From assembly GCA_964529975.1 (NCBI GenBank), contig CAZGXW010000002.1:1-64000 (forward strand): a stretch of 64,000 nt of DNA, given 5' to 3'. Every line of letters begins with the position of its first letter. Within the stretch, counting starts at the first letter, position 1. A program made the translations under genes and the position numbers. The notes below the pieces were generated by a model that was not told where the DNA came from, made no database searches, and was given only the letters and a program-made list of their open reading frames with translations. Source of the DNA: JADFMN01 sp964529975 (GTDB lineage: Bacteria > Armatimonadota > Fimbriimonadia > Fimbriimonadales > Fimbriimonadaceae). Below are positions 17,432 to 26,514 of the stretch, one piece after another.

Positions 17432-18498
17432 CACCCGATCACTTCCTTGTACACGGCCACGGTCTTCTCCGCCGTCTCGCGCCAAGAAAACTTCCCAAGG
17501 CGCGCCCGCCCACGCTGGCGCAGAGACTCTAATTTACCGGAATCGGCCAAGAGTCGACGAATCGAATCCGCCCAGTCTTTGGCGTCCCAACTGTCGACCA
17601 CGAGCGCAGCGTCGCCTGCGACCTCGGGCAAAGCCCCGCCCGTGCTGCACACGACCGGGCAACCGCACGCCCAGGCCTCTAACAAGGGTATTCCGAAGCC
17701 TTCGTGTTTGCTTGGAGCGAGGTAAAGGGACGCGCACTGGTACAGGGCCGTGATTTCCTGGTCGGACACGAAGCCCGTGAACACGGCGGCGCCCTTGGGG
17801 GCATCCTCGCCCCAACCCGCCTTACCCGCCACGACGATCTTGTGTCCCGCTTGTGCAGCCGCGTCGATGGCCAGTGCCATGTTCTTTCGCGGCCACCTTG
17901 TCCCCACCGTAAGGAGATAGGGACCTTCGATCTTCAAGCGGCCGCGGACGACCTTCTCGGCGTCCGATTCGGGCAAGGGGGCGATGTTGTCCCCGAGAGC
18001 GTTGTAGGTCACGCGGACTTTCCCCTTAGCCGCAGGGATGAAGCGCTCGATCTCTTGCTTGCTCGTTTCGGAGACGGTAACAACTTTCGCAGCCCGTTTC
18101 ACCGAAGCGGGGACCATGGACCGCAGGATCGCCCTGTCCTTCGCGTTGAACCACTCGGGGCCAACGAAGAATGACACGTCGTGGATGGTCGTGACGCCCT
18201 TGGACCCTGCAAGCGGGCTGAGGTTGTACTGCGTGTGCAAGACCCTTGCTCCCTGCCTTTCGGCCTCCTTGGGAAACCCGACCCAACTCCATAAACGCCC
18301 GCGTCCAGGAACGATCGACCAAGAGAAATACTGGTGCTCGGGAATCCAAGAGGGCGCCGGAGCGTTAGAACAAAGCAAGAAGCTCAGCCCAGAGTCGATC
18401 TGGGCCAGACCGAGGACTAGCCCCCGCCAGTAGGCGCTATCGCCGGTGCTCCTTTCCGTAAGGAGCCTTGCGTCGATGGCGACCAACGGCCGGGACAT
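17431..18498 (-). CDS. Glycosyltransferase family 4
   Basis: A 355-aa GT-B glycosyltransferase. The N-terminal domain starts VAIDARLLTERSTGDSAYW, and the C-terminal domain has RWPRKNMALAIDA and the E-x7-E motif in SKHEGFGIPLLEAWACG, as in GT4 mannosyl- or glucosyltransferases. It transfers a sugar from a nucleotide donor to an unknown lipid or glycan acceptor at the inner membrane face. First gene of the operon running to the degenerate ABC gene. Divergent from the 132-aa gene with an 80-bp shared upstream region. Confidence 0.9.
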   Translation of the reverse strand: MSRPLVAIDARLLTERSTGDSAYWRGLVLGLAQIDSGLSFLLCSNAPAPSWIPEHQYFSWSIVPGRGRLWSWVGFPKEAERQGARVLHTQYNLSPLAGSKGVTTIHDVSFFVGPEWFNAKDRAILRSMVPASVKRAAKVVTVSETSKQEIERFIPAAKGKVRVTYNALGDNIAPLPESDAEKVVRGRLKIEGPYLLTVGTRWPRKNMALAIDAAAQAGHKIVVAGKAGWGEDAPKGAAVFTGFVSDQEITALYQCASLYLAPSKHEGFGIPLLEAWACGCPVVCSTGGALPEVAGDAALVVDSWDAKDWADSIRRLLADSGKLESLRQRGRARLGKFSWRETAEKTVAVYKEVIG

Positions 18499-18578
18499 GG
18501 CAGAGTTTGGCGTAGAATCTGCTTGAAAGTTGGCTGGCCGCCCCTTTTCGGGACACTCAGATCGAGGAGACAGTTCGC

Positions 18579-18977
18579 ATGAAGAATAAGAAAGCCCCTG
18601 TGATGTTGATGACGCTCGTCGGCGCGTTCGTGCTCGGCCTCATCGCCCTCAACCTCACCCAGTACCTTCGCGCACCCGGCGGCCTGACCGAGATCAAGGC
18701 GCCGAACGAGGAGGCGCTCGAAAAAGTCCGACAGCGGCAGGCGGAACAAGCCGCGACGCGCAAGCCGACCCAAAAGGAGCTGCGAATGCGGTCGCAGGTC
18801 GGTGCCGTCGGCGGTATCCGCCACGACGTCTCCAGCGGCATTCCTGAGCACCCGTCAATCTTGATCGTGCAACCCGAGCGCATGACTCCCACGTTCGACG
18901 GCGACTCGACGAGCGCACACTGGTACCGCGAAGACTCGGCACAGAAGGCTCGCGCGGACAAAGAGAAGGGCGGCTAA
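18579..18977 (+). CDS. Hypothetical single-pass membrane protein, 132 aa
   Basis: Not recognised. An N-terminal membrane segment (about residues 8-28, VMLMTLVGAFVLGLIALNL) follows a lysine-rich start, so the rest likely faces the periplasm. The remaining 100 residues are charged and low in complexity (EEALEKVRQRQAEQAATRK) with no domain I know. GAGGAG lies 10 bases before the ATG. Its stop overlaps the stop of the converging ABC gene by 4 bp. Confidence 0.65.
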   Translation: MKNKKAPVMLMTLVGAFVLGLIALNLTQYLRAPGGLTEIKAPNEEALEKVRQRQAEQAATRKPTQKELRMRSQVGAVGGIRHDVSSGIPEHPSILIVQPERMTPTFDGDSTSAHWYREDSAQKARADKEKGG

Positions 18978-19756
18978 AGCCCTTCTTCTGCCAGAAGCCT
19001 GACGCCGTTCGTCCGCACCCGTTCGAACGCGACGCCAAACGCGTCGTCGAACGCCCGGTCTTCGAACGCTCCCGGTATTTGCGCATCCAGGGCGATGCGA
19101 CCACCGCTCAGCAGGACGGCGCGGGACGCAAAGTTCGCGGCCCAATTGAGATCATGGACGGCGACCAAGATCGCCAACCCTTCCTTGGCCAGGTTGCGGA
19201 CAGATTTGCCGACGTCGATCTGATGGCGGACGTCGAGGTGGGTCGTGGGCTCGTCCATCAGGAGGATTGGTGCCTCTTGCGCGAGCGCGCGAGCGATGCG
19301 GGCGCGCTGACCCTCGCCGCCGCTCAGTTCGCTCATCGGACGATGGGCCAGGCCAATGCAGTCCGCCCGCTCCATAGCCCGTTCTGCCGCTTCCACGTCT
19401 TCCTTCGACTCAAACATGGCGTCTGAGTGCGGCATGCGCCCCATCAGGACCACTTCTCTCACCGTGAAGTCGAACGCGGGAGACTCGAGTTGCGGAACGT
19501 AGCCGATCCTTCTTGCGATCTCCATCTTGCCCATGCTTGAGACGTCGTTGCCGATGAGTCGCACAGTGCCTTTGAGCGGTGGGATCGCTCCGGCGATCGT
19601 TTTCATGAGCGTCGACTTACCGCTCCCGTTCGGACCGATCAGAGCGACGACCTCGCCCTGGCTGACGTTGAGGTCGCAATCGGAGAGGACGGTCCGGGTC
19701 GCGTACCCGCAGTCGAGGCCGGCGACATCGATCGCAGGACTAGCCGAGGTCGTCAC
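18974..19756 (-). CDS. ABC transporter ATP-binding protein (metal/siderophore type)
   Basis: A 260-aa ABC ATPase with Walker A (GPNGSGKST), signature LSGGEGQRARIARAL, Walker B LLMDEPTTHLD and H-loop VAVHDLNWA. The sequence style (VREVVLMGRMPHSD, AILVAVHDLN) matches FecE/ZnuC/BtuD-type importers. No permease or binding protein of that class is adjacent; the neighbour is a complete MsbA-like exporter. The GTG at 19756 is preferred because the frame upstream to 19813 lies wholly inside the exporter gene. It overlaps that gene's 3' end by 17 bp. Confidence 0.9.
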   Translation of the reverse strand: MTTSASPAIDVAGLDCGYATRTVLSDCDLNVSQGEVVALIGPNGSGKSTLMKTIAGAIPPLKGTVRLIGNDVSSMGKMEIARRIGYVPQLESPAFDFTVREVVLMGRMPHSDAMFESKEDVEAAERAMERADCIGLAHRPMSELSGGEGQRARIARALAQEAPILLMDEPTTHLDVRHQIDVGKSVRNLAKEGLAILVAVHDLNWAANFASRAVLLSGGRIALDAQIPGAFEDRAFDDAFGVAFERVRTNGVRLLAEEGL

Positions 19757-21602
19757 TGAGCACTCCGCTGGTGAACGCCTTGTACATGCCCGCGTAGGCG
19801 CCGCCTTTTGCAATAAGTTCGTCGTGCGCTCCCGATTCGAGAACCTCGCCGCGCCGCAACACGACGATCTTCGTCGCCCGGCTCGCGGTCGTCAGCCTGT
19901 GCGCAATGAACAGGGTCGTGCGCGTCTGCATGATCTCGGTCAAGGCGTCCGTGACATACCTTTCGCTTTGCGCATCGAGGTTGCTCGTCGCCTCGTCAAG
20001 GAGGAGGACCTTGGGGTCGCGCACTAGGGCGCGCGCTATGGCGAGGCGTTGTCCCTCGCCGCCGCTTAGTCGCACACCGCGTTCGCCTAGGACGGTGTCG
20101 TATCTGTCGGGGGTTTGCTCGATGAACACGTCTGCGTGGGCGGCTTTCGCCGCAGACCTGACTCGCTCGTCGGACGCCGCGGGGTCGCCGAGCCGGAGGT
20201 TGTCTGCGATGGTCCCCGCGAACAAGAACGTCTGTTGGGGCACGACGCCAATCTGCTCGCGGTACCACTTCCCCTTCAGTTCGCGGATGTCGACACCGTC
20301 GAAGAGGATGCGCCCTTCGGTCGGATCATAAAATCGAAGAAGCAGGTCAGCGATGGTGGACTTTCCTGCTCCGCTCGGACCGACCAACGCGAGCGACGAT
20401 CCCGGCTCGATGGTGAACGTCACATTCTTGAGGGCTTGCGTCCCATCCGGGTATGTGAACGAGACGCTTTGGAACTCGACCTTTCCGGTGACCGCCTCCA
20501 ACGTCCTTTGGCCCGGATCGTCGACCTGCTCTTCTGGCGCGTCGAGGATCTCTCCATAGATGCGTGCGGCGGCGGCCTGGACCGTGTTGTACGTGTTGTT
20601 GACGTTGCTGAGGGCGCGGGCTCCCTGGTTGATGATGTCCAGCGCGAGCGTGAGCGCGACGATCTCGCTGATCTGAAGCGTGCCCGCCTTGGCCATGTGT
20701 CCGCAGATATACAGGATCGTGGCGAGCGAGACAGCTCCAACGAACTCGACCATTGGCCGAAGTTGGGCGAACCTTCGTACGGCTTTGATCTGGCTGTCAA
20801 ACGTCCTTTCGACGAGGTCGTTGTATATTTTTGTCATTCGGCCCTCGGCGGCGAAGGCCTTGACGACGCGCGACCCCGTGAGCGCCTCTTGCGTGACGCC
20901 AGTAAGGACGGCGAGGTCCTCCTGGACCCGCCCCTGTGCCTCCCGCATCTTTCTGCCGTTGCGTTGCACGAACCATGCGAGCACTGGGATGAACAGGATC
21001 GCAACGATGGCGAGCTGCCATTGAATCACGAAGATCGTTACAAGCGCGGCGATCGCCTTGAACGGCCCGTCGATGGAGTCGCGGATGATGTTCACCGCGT
21101 TCTGGTACACGTTCACGTCGTTCGTCAGTACGCTTTGGATCGAGCCCGTGCGGCGGTCGTTGAAATATGTTACGGGCATCCGCTGTAACTTCGCATAGAG
21201 TTTCATGCGAAGTTCGCTGGCCAGCCGTGTCGCGGCGCGACTTAGATAGAACGTCTGACCCCGGGTGAAGAAGTACTTCAACCCGAACACGCCGATTACG
21301 ATCAGGCAGATCAAGCCAAGATCGCGCAGGGCCGCGTCCTGCCGCGCGGCGACCTCCGCCGCGCTCTCGCTCGAGGGTGCCTGCTCCTCAGTCTCGACCT
21401 GGGAGCCGCGCAAGCCCGAGACCTCGACGCTGATCGGCGCAGCATGGCCGATCGCCGCAATCGCCCTTTCCGTGAGCGGGATCGTCGCGGCAGTGAGCAG
21501 TGCCCCGACGCCGACACAGAACAGACCCTTCAAGATCGACTTGCGCTGAGACCGAAGCTCAGCAGCCAAGCGCTTATCAAAGCCCTTGAACACTTTGAGC
21601 AA
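19740..21602 (-). CDS. MsbA-like ABC exporter (fused permease-ATPase)
   Basis: A 620-aa half-transporter: an N-terminal six-helix type IV exporter domain, then an ATPase with GPSGAGKST, LSGGEGQRLAIARAL and LLLDEATSNLD. The HRLTT H-loop is intact. Residues about 60-90 form a Glu/Ser-rich periplasmic loop between TM1 and TM2. MsbA-type proteins flip lipid A or other lipids, which fits a genome with lpxK and lpxL, but drug export is possible. The start is TTG at 21602, directly after the asnS stop, so the genes are probably coupled. Confidence 0.9.
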   Translation of the reverse strand: MLKVFKGFDKRLAAELRSQRKSILKGLFCVGVGALLTAATIPLTERAIAAIGHAAPISVEVSGLRGSQVETEEQAPSSESAAEVAARQDAALRDLGLICLIVIGVFGLKYFFTRGQTFYLSRAATRLASELRMKLYAKLQRMPVTYFNDRRTGSIQSVLTNDVNVYQNAVNIIRDSIDGPFKAIAALVTIFVIQWQLAIVAILFIPVLAWFVQRNGRKMREAQGRVQEDLAVLTGVTQEALTGSRVVKAFAAEGRMTKIYNDLVERTFDSQIKAVRRFAQLRPMVEFVGAVSLATILYICGHMAKAGTLQISEIVALTLALDIINQGARALSNVNNTYNTVQAAAARIYGEILDAPEEQVDDPGQRTLEAVTGKVEFQSVSFTYPDGTQALKNVTFTIEPGSSLALVGPSGAGKSTIADLLLRFYDPTEGRILFDGVDIRELKGKWYREQIGVVPQQTFLFAGTIADNLRLGDPAASDERVRSAAKAAHADVFIEQTPDRYDTVLGERGVRLSGGEGQRLAIARALVRDPKVLLLDEATSNLDAQSERYVTDALTEIMQTRTTLFIAHRLTTASRATKIVVLRRGEVLESGAHDELIAKGGAYAGMYKAFTSGVLSDDLG

Positions 21603-22994
21603 CTAGAACTCCGCTTGTCCCACGGCACGGTGGAACGGGATCACGTCTCGTATGTTCTTCATGCCCGTCAGGTACATGATCAGGCGCTCGAACCCAAGAC
21701 CGAAGCCGGCGTGTGGCGCAGAACCGAACCGCCGGAGGTCCAAGTACCACCAGTACGCCTCCTTGGGCAGGCCGAGTTCTTCGATTCGACCCTCCAGTCG
21801 CTCGAGCCGATCCTCGCGCTGGGACCCGCCGATCAACTCGCCGATCCGCGGAACCAGGACGTCCATTGCTCGAACCGTCTTGCCGTCGTCGTTCTGATAC
21901 ATATAGAACGCCTTGATCTCCTTTGGATACCCGGTCACGATCACCGGCCGGCCGATCTTCTTCTCCGTCAGCCAGCGCTCGTGCTCGCTTTGAAGGTCGC
22001 TTCCCCATGAGACCGGGAATTCAAACGCTTCACCACTGGACGTGAGCATATCGATCGCTTCGGTGTACGTGATCCGCTCGAAAGTAGAGCCGGCGACGTG
22101 CTTTAACGTGTCAATCAGACCAGGCTCGACCCGCTTGTCGAAGAACTCCAAGTCGTCGGCGCGGTTGTCCAAGGCGTCTTGGATCACCTCGCGAACGAAC
22201 TCTTCTGCAAGGTTCATGTTCCCGTCGATGTCGCAGAACGCCTGTTCCGGCTCGATCATCCAAAACTCAGCGAGGTGGCGAGCCGTGTTCGAGTTCTCAG
22301 CGCGAAATGTCGGACCAAAGGTGTACACGTTCGTCAGCCCCAGGCACTGCGTTTCGACGTTCAACTGACCGCTAACCGTCAAGAAAGAAGGCTTGCCGAA
22401 GAAGTCCTGAGCGGGATCCGTGTCCTTTAAACGATACTTGCCGTCGGCGACGTCCAGCAACGTCGTGACGTGGAACATCGCCCCCGCGCCTTCGGCGTCG
22501 CTCGCCGTAACAATCGGTGTGTGCACCCAAGAAAAGCCGCGGTCCTGGAAGAACTTGTGCACCGCCCAAGCCGCCCGGTTCCGCACCCGCATCATCGCGC
22601 CGAACGTGTTCCCGCGCACCCTCAAGTGCGCGATCTCGCGTAAGAACTCCATCGTCGCTCCCTTCTTCTGCAAGGGGTACTTTTCAGGATCGGCCGGGCC
22701 AAAGACCTCGAGCGCGGTCGCCTTCAGTTCTACCGACTGGCCGCTCCCAGGCGAGGCCACCAACTCTCCGTCAAACCGGACGCACGCTCCCGTCGTGACT
22801 TGCTTGAGGCTCGCCTCGGGCAACGAGCCAGACTCCACAACCACCTGTAGGTCCGCAAAGCACGAACCATCGTTGATCTGCACGAAATGGACGCCCTTGC
22901 TGTCGCGCCGAGTTTTGACCCAGCCAAAGGCACTGACAGACCCACCGGGGGGCGACGCCAAGAGATCCCGAATGTACGTCCGCCGGTAGTCCAT
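21603..22994 (-). CDS. asnS: Asparaginyl-tRNA synthetase
   Basis: A 463-aa class IIb synthetase, the normal length. An OB-fold anticodon-binding domain (FGWVKTRRDSKGVHFVQIND) precedes the catalytic core with motif 2 (GPTFRAENSNTARHLAEFW) and motif 3 (GLGFERLIMYLTG). It charges tRNA-Asn with asparagine. The ATG at 22994 (MDYRRTYIRDLL) is the family's start; the open frame upstream to 23156 lies over the divergent lipoprotein gene. It leads the asnS - MsbA-like - ABC operon. Confidence 0.96.
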   Translation of the reverse strand: MDYRRTYIRDLLASPPGGSVSAFGWVKTRRDSKGVHFVQINDGSCFADLQVVVESGSLPEASLKQVTTGACVRFDGELVASPGSGQSVELKATALEVFGPADPEKYPLQKKGATMEFLREIAHLRVRGNTFGAMMRVRNRAAWAVHKFFQDRGFSWVHTPIVTASDAEGAGAMFHVTTLLDVADGKYRLKDTDPAQDFFGKPSFLTVSGQLNVETQCLGLTNVYTFGPTFRAENSNTARHLAEFWMIEPEQAFCDIDGNMNLAEEFVREVIQDALDNRADDLEFFDKRVEPGLIDTLKHVAGSTFERITYTEAIDMLTSSGEAFEFPVSWGSDLQSEHERWLTEKKIGRPVIVTGYPKEIKAFYMYQNDDGKTVRAMDVLVPRIGELIGGSQREDRLERLEGRIEELGLPKEAYWWYLDLRRFGSAPHAGFGLGFERLIMYLTGMKNIRDVIPFHRAVGQAEF

Positions 22995-23055
22995 GTGGGC
23001 AGGCAGTGTACCGCTGGACTTTGGCAGGCCAAGGGGCGTATCCTGGAGCCCGCCC

Positions 23056-23478
23056 ATGCGCTCATACGCCCCATTTCTTGCCGCCCTGCTCTTGCTCTCC
23101 GTCGGATGCGGCGGCGGAGCCTCAAAGGACGCACTTGTCGGAAACTGGTCAGGCACGGCCGGAATGTCCTACGAGGCCATGCAAAAAGACGCCGCAGGTG
23201 ACAACGAGCAATCGAGGTTTCTTGCGGCCCAGGAAATGGAATCCAAGACTATCAAACTCGAACTCAAGGCCGATGGCACTGCGACGTTCGTCAACGAACG
23301 GACCGTTGAGGCGACTTGGTCGCTCGAAGGCGACACAGTGAAACTCGTGCTCCCGGCCCAGCCGGGCGAAGAGGGAAAGTGGTTTTCCGGCACCTACTTG
23401 CTGAAACTCAAGGGCGAGGCCGAGATGTCCGGCCCCGACCCAAACGTCGAAGGATTCACGCTGATCTTCAGAAGGTGA
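23056..23478 (+). CDS. Small lipoprotein, paralogue 1
   Basis: A 140-aa lipoprotein: the signal peptide ends in a lipobox (LLLLSVGC), with Cys near residue 18, followed by KDALVGNWSGTAG. The mature part has a small beta-barrel-like pattern ending with GFTLIFRR. It resembles the next gene in order: lipobox, LVGxWxG, an EATWSLEGDTVKL-like strand. I infer a shared family of lipocalin-like 'degree of expression' type, but no function is known. Start chosen at the signal-peptide Met. Confidence 0.75.
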   Translation: MRSYAPFLAALLLLSVGCGGGASKDALVGNWSGTAGMSYEAMQKDAAGDNEQSRFLAAQEMESKTIKLELKADGTATFVNERTVEATWSLEGDTVKLVLPAQPGEEGKWFSGTYLLKLKGEAEMSGPDPNVEGFTLIFRR

Positions 23479-23525
23479 CCGAAACCCCGCAGACCCATCA
23501 ACGTAGACTGAAAGGCAGGTGGAGC

Positions 23526-23933
23526 ATGAAGAACTTCTTGGTCGTATTCGTCGCGTTTGCCGCTTTGGCAGGCTGTGGGCTTAAGGAGCGCGACCTTGTG
23601 GGCTCTTGGACCGGCAGGATCCAGTTGCCGGACAACGGCGCTGACAAAGACGACGCCGCGAAGAACATCGCTCAGGCGGCCCTCGACGCGATCAATGTCA
23701 CCATCGACCTGAACGAGGACAAGACGTTTAAGACGATCGGCTTCGAAGGAACTTGGTCCTTCGCCGGCGACACGCTCACGCTCACGCCAACGAAGACTTT
23801 GGGATTCAACGTCTCCACGCCTGCTGCCGTCACAAAAGCGACCGTGAGCAAGGACGGTAAGTCCTTTACGGTCCAAGACCCGTTCAACGCACGGAAGGGA
23901 ACGTTCGTTTTCACTAAGGCCGGCACCGAGTAA
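23526..23933 (+). CDS. Small lipoprotein, paralogue 2
   Basis: A 135-aa lipoprotein with the signal MKNFLVVFVAFAALAGC, then LKERDLVGSWTGRIQLPDN. The central FEGTWSFAGDTLTLTPT stretch aligns with VEATWSLEGDTVKLVLP of the preceding gene, so they are paralogues. The ATG at 23526 has AGGTGGAG just upstream. Probably anchored in a membrane; role unknown. 47 bp after paralogue 1. Confidence 0.78.
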   Translation: MKNFLVVFVAFAALAGCGLKERDLVGSWTGRIQLPDNGADKDDAAKNIAQAALDAINVTIDLNEDKTFKTIGFEGTWSFAGDTLTLTPTKTLGFNVSTPAAVTKATVSKDGKSFTVQDPFNARKGTFVFTKAGTE

Positions 23934-23996
23934 CCCGGCAAAAACGCCAGCGAAGCCAAGCGGGACGACCGCCGACGATCATTCTGGGGTGACCAG

Positions 23997-24653
23997 ATGT
24001 TTCGAACAAGGCTCAACTACGCCATCGCTGCTCTCGCGCTGACCGCGCTCGGCGGCTGCCAGTTCGTCCAATCCGAATTCGTTGAGTCCAGCGACAAGAG
24101 GATCGACAAGTCCGCGCTCGACATGTACATGGTCGACCGACCAGTGGAGGTCGAGGTCGACTCTTCCGTCAGCGAAGAAGAGCCGACGGCGACTGCTTCC
24201 GCCGAACCTGGAAAGTACGTCAGTTTCTTCGGTCGGTGGCAGGCCAAGATGGACATGAAGGCGGAGATGGAGAAGGAGCGCGCCAAGCGCGCCGCCGCCG
24301 GCAAGCCCGAGGACGAGGCTGCCGCCAAGATGGGCGAAGCGATGATGGAGGCGATGGGCGCGATGATGCAGTTCGAACTCACCATCAACGAGGACAACAC
24401 TTTCACAATGATCATGATGTTCATCCCAATGGAGGGTAGGTGGAAGCAGAAGGGCGACAGCCTCTGGCTCTACCCCGACAAGGTGATGGGAATGTCCGCC
24501 GAGGAGTTCGCCAAGCAAGAGGGTGGGAGCGGAAACGTGAGCAAAGAACCGCTCGAACTCAAGATCGCACCGGACAACTCTTGCCTGATCGCCGTCGACG
24601 AGAAGAACGGGCTTGGCGAAGGCCAACTCGTGTTCAAGCGACCCACGCAGTAA
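23997..24653 (+). CDS. Small lipoprotein, paralogue 3 (with Met-rich insert)
   Basis: A 218-aa lipoprotein with the signal NYAIAALALTALGGC. The mature protein has an acidic linker, then a Lys/Glu/Ala/Met-rich helix (about residues 82-124), then the strand pattern MEGRWKQKGDSLWLYPDK, which matches the W-x-x-x-G-D-x-L signature of the two upstream lipoproteins. It ends GQLVFKRPTQ. The extra helical insert makes it the longest of the three. Function unknown. A strong hairpin follows 21 bp after the stop. Confidence 0.75.
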   Translation: MFRTRLNYAIAALALTALGGCQFVQSEFVESSDKRIDKSALDMYMVDRPVEVEVDSSVSEEEPTATASAEPGKYVSFFGRWQAKMDMKAEMEKERAKRAAAGKPEDEAAAKMGEAMMEAMGAMMQFELTINEDNTFTMIMMFIPMEGRWKQKGDSLWLYPDKVMGMSAEEFAKQEGGSGNVSKEPLELKIAPDNSCLIAVDEKNGLGEGQLVFKRPTQ

Positions 24654-24674
24654 GTACCAAGGTCATACATCGAC

Positions 24675-24700
24675 ACGGCCCCGGCTCAAACCGGGGCCGT
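24675..24700. terminator. Bidirectional terminator hairpin
   Basis: A perfect 10-bp inverted repeat acggccccgg / ccggggccgt with loop ctcaaa. It lies between the converging lipoprotein cluster and the M48 gene, so it can end both transcripts. No clear T tract. Confidence 0.7.
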
Positions 24701-24707
24701 CCTACTT

Positions 24708-24737
24708 CCGAACCTCCGAACGCCCGAACCTCCGAAC
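24708..24737. repeat. Tandem CGAACCTCCGAAC repeat
   Basis: Two copies of the 13-mer cgaacctccgaac (24709-24721 and 24725-24737) sit between the terminator and the M48 stop. Similar cctcc/actcc-rich text occurs at 37290-37330, 37617-37650 and inside the PhzF gene at about 26255-26290. Confidence 0.5.
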
Positions 24738-25612
24738 TAACTCGCCTTCGACTCGACGTGCTGGTAGCGGCCTTTCATGATCCGTTCGAAGTGCCCTTCT
24801 TGGTACCACTTGTCGAGTTCCTGCATGCGGTGCACCGGCATCGGGTGCGTCGAGTTCATACCGTACAGGTAGAAGATCAGCAGTTTGCCAAGAGCGTCGC
24901 TCGCATCCATGTCCTGGTACGCGCGCGCCTGGTCCATGAACGCCTCCACGCTCGCTTCGCCGTTCAACCGCGAAGGGCCGTGCGTCAAGGCCAGGTTTGC
25001 CGACGCGGAAAGTTCGAACTTCTGGGCGCACAAGAGACCTGCGCGGTCGGCGGACAACTCCGCCTGCCGCGACCATTCCATGAACGCAGCTATGAGTGCA
25101 ATCTGGGCCGCGTCCCCTAGCCCCAGAGTGCGCCGAGCGATCATGTCTAGGATCGGCATGAGTACTGCGGCAACCGACTTGTACAGCACGTGACCGCACT
25201 TGATGTGACCCAGTTCGTGGCCCATTAAGTGGTACATCTGCTCGTCGTCGAGCGTGTCGATGATCGCGCTTCGGATCGTGATGTACGGGCGCTCCACGCC
25301 ACCGGTGTGCGCGTTGGGGAACGGGTTGCTTGTGACGTACAACTCCGGCTTGGGCATGTCGAGCACACGGCAGCACTCGTCGAGGCACTTGTCGAGGCTC
25401 TTGAACTGCTTCGGCCCGCAGCGCACGCTGGTCGCCATGTTGTAGCAGTACAGCCAGCGGTCTGCGCCGATCTCATAGAACTTCTTTACCGCCAGGGGCA
25501 GCAAGGGCACCTTCTTGAGTGCGGCGAGGGCCTTCTTGTCCGTCTCAGCCTGGAACGCCTCGTGGCTGATGTTCGGGAAGGACTTGCGGGAGGACTGCTG
25601 CTTGCGAGCCAT
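24737..25612 (-). CDS. M48 family metallopeptidase
   Basis: A 291-aa zinc protease with HELGH at residues 132-136 and the downstream Glu ligand region (RQAELSADRAGLL), as in HtpX/Ste24-type M48 peptidases. The N-terminus lacks a signal peptide, but there are hydrophobic stretches around residues 145-180 that may associate with the membrane. M48 proteins degrade misfolded membrane or envelope proteins. Single-gene unit, divergent from PhzF. Confidence 0.9.
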   Translation of the reverse strand: MARKQQSSRKSFPNISHEAFQAETDKKALAALKKVPLLPLAVKKFYEIGADRWLYCYNMATSVRCGPKQFKSLDKCLDECCRVLDMPKPELYVTSNPFPNAHTGGVERPYITIRSAIIDTLDDEQMYHLMGHELGHIKCGHVLYKSVAAVLMPILDMIARRTLGLGDAAQIALIAAFMEWSRQAELSADRAGLLCAQKFELSASANLALTHGPSRLNGEASVEAFMDQARAYQDMDASDALGKLLIFYLYGMNSTHPMPVHRMQELDKWYQEGHFERIMKGRYQHVESKAS

Positions 25613-25701
25613 CGGTAGTTGAGTCTACGCGCCAATTGGCCCGCCTGGTTGCGACGAACCGTCCCTAGACCCTGGCCTCTGAACCCTGTACGATCCTCCC
25701 C

Positions 25702-26514
25702 ATGCGGCTCTACCTCGTCGACGCCTTCGCCCACGCCCCCTTCACGGGCAACCCGGCAGGGGTCTGCCCTCTAGACCGCGAGCCCGAGGAAGCCTGGATG
25801 CAGAGCATGGCCATGGAGATGAACCAGGCCGAGACCGCTTACTTTTGGCCCGAAGGGCGACACTTCCGCTTGCGGTGGTTCACGCCTGCAGTCGAGGTCG
25901 ACCTGTGCGGCCACGCGACACTCGCCAGCGCGCACGTCATGTACGAGACGGGCATCCTCGGCCCGAACGACGAGGCCCGGTTCATGACGCGCAGCGGCGA
26001 ACTCGTGTGCAAGAAGGCTGGCGACCAAATCTCGATGGACTTTCCCGATGAGGCGCCCGAAGAGGTCGATGCTTTCCCTATCCTCGACGCGCTCGGGGCG
26101 CAGCCGGTCTGGATGGGCGCAAACCGCATGGACTGGTTCTTCGTGCTGGAGTCTGAGGAGGCCGTCCTTGCGTGTCGTCCGAACATGCGCAAGACCGCCG
26201 ACCTCGGCAAGCGCGGCGTGATAGTCACGGCTCAGTCAAACCAAGTGACCACTTCAAACTCCTTACTCCCTACTCCCTCTCCTGATTTCCTCTCCCGCTT
26301 CTTCGCTCCGCAAAGCGGCATCGACGAAGACCCTGTCACCGGCTCGGCGCACTGCGCTCTTGGCCCCTTCTGGTCTGCAAGGCTCGGCAAGAACCCTGTC
26401 ACGGGCTACCAGGCCAGCAAGCGCGGAGGCTACGTCACGATCGAATGCCGAGACAGGCGGGTGACGCTATTAGGTCAAGCGCGAACTGTGCTAAACGCTG
26501 ACCTACGCGCTTAG
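25702..26514 (+). CDS. PhzF family isomerase, with a low-complexity insert
   Basis: A 270-aa PhzF/YddE-like protein with two-fold diaminopimelate-epimerase fold: LVDAFAHAPFTGNPAGVC, MNQAETAYF (the Glu general acid/base) and GIDEDPVTGSAHC. Family members isomerise small metabolites; phenazine synthesis is only one case and no phz genes are present. Between VIVTAQ and DFLSRFFAP there are about 10 extra Ser/Thr/Pro/Asn residues encoded by the pyrimidine-rich stretch near 26255-26290, which relatives lack. The stop overlaps the converging DUF1232 gene. Confidence 0.88.
   Translation: MRLYLVDAFAHAPFTGNPAGVCPLDREPEEAWMQSMAMEMNQAETAYFWPEGRHFRLRWFTPAVEVDLCGHATLASAHVMYETGILGPNDEARFMTRSGELVCKKAGDQISMDFPDEAPEEVDAFPILDALGAQPVWMGANRMDWFFVLESEEAVLACRPNMRKTADLGKRGVIVTAQSNQVTTSNSLLPTPSPDFLSRFFAPQSGIDEDPVTGSAHCALGPFWSARLGKNPVTGYQASKRGGYVTIECRDRRVTLLGQARTVLNADLRA

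Noticed and set aside
25702..26514. Phenazine biosynthesis
   Set aside because: A PhzF-fold protein alone is not evidence; no phzA/B/C/D/E/G genes are present.
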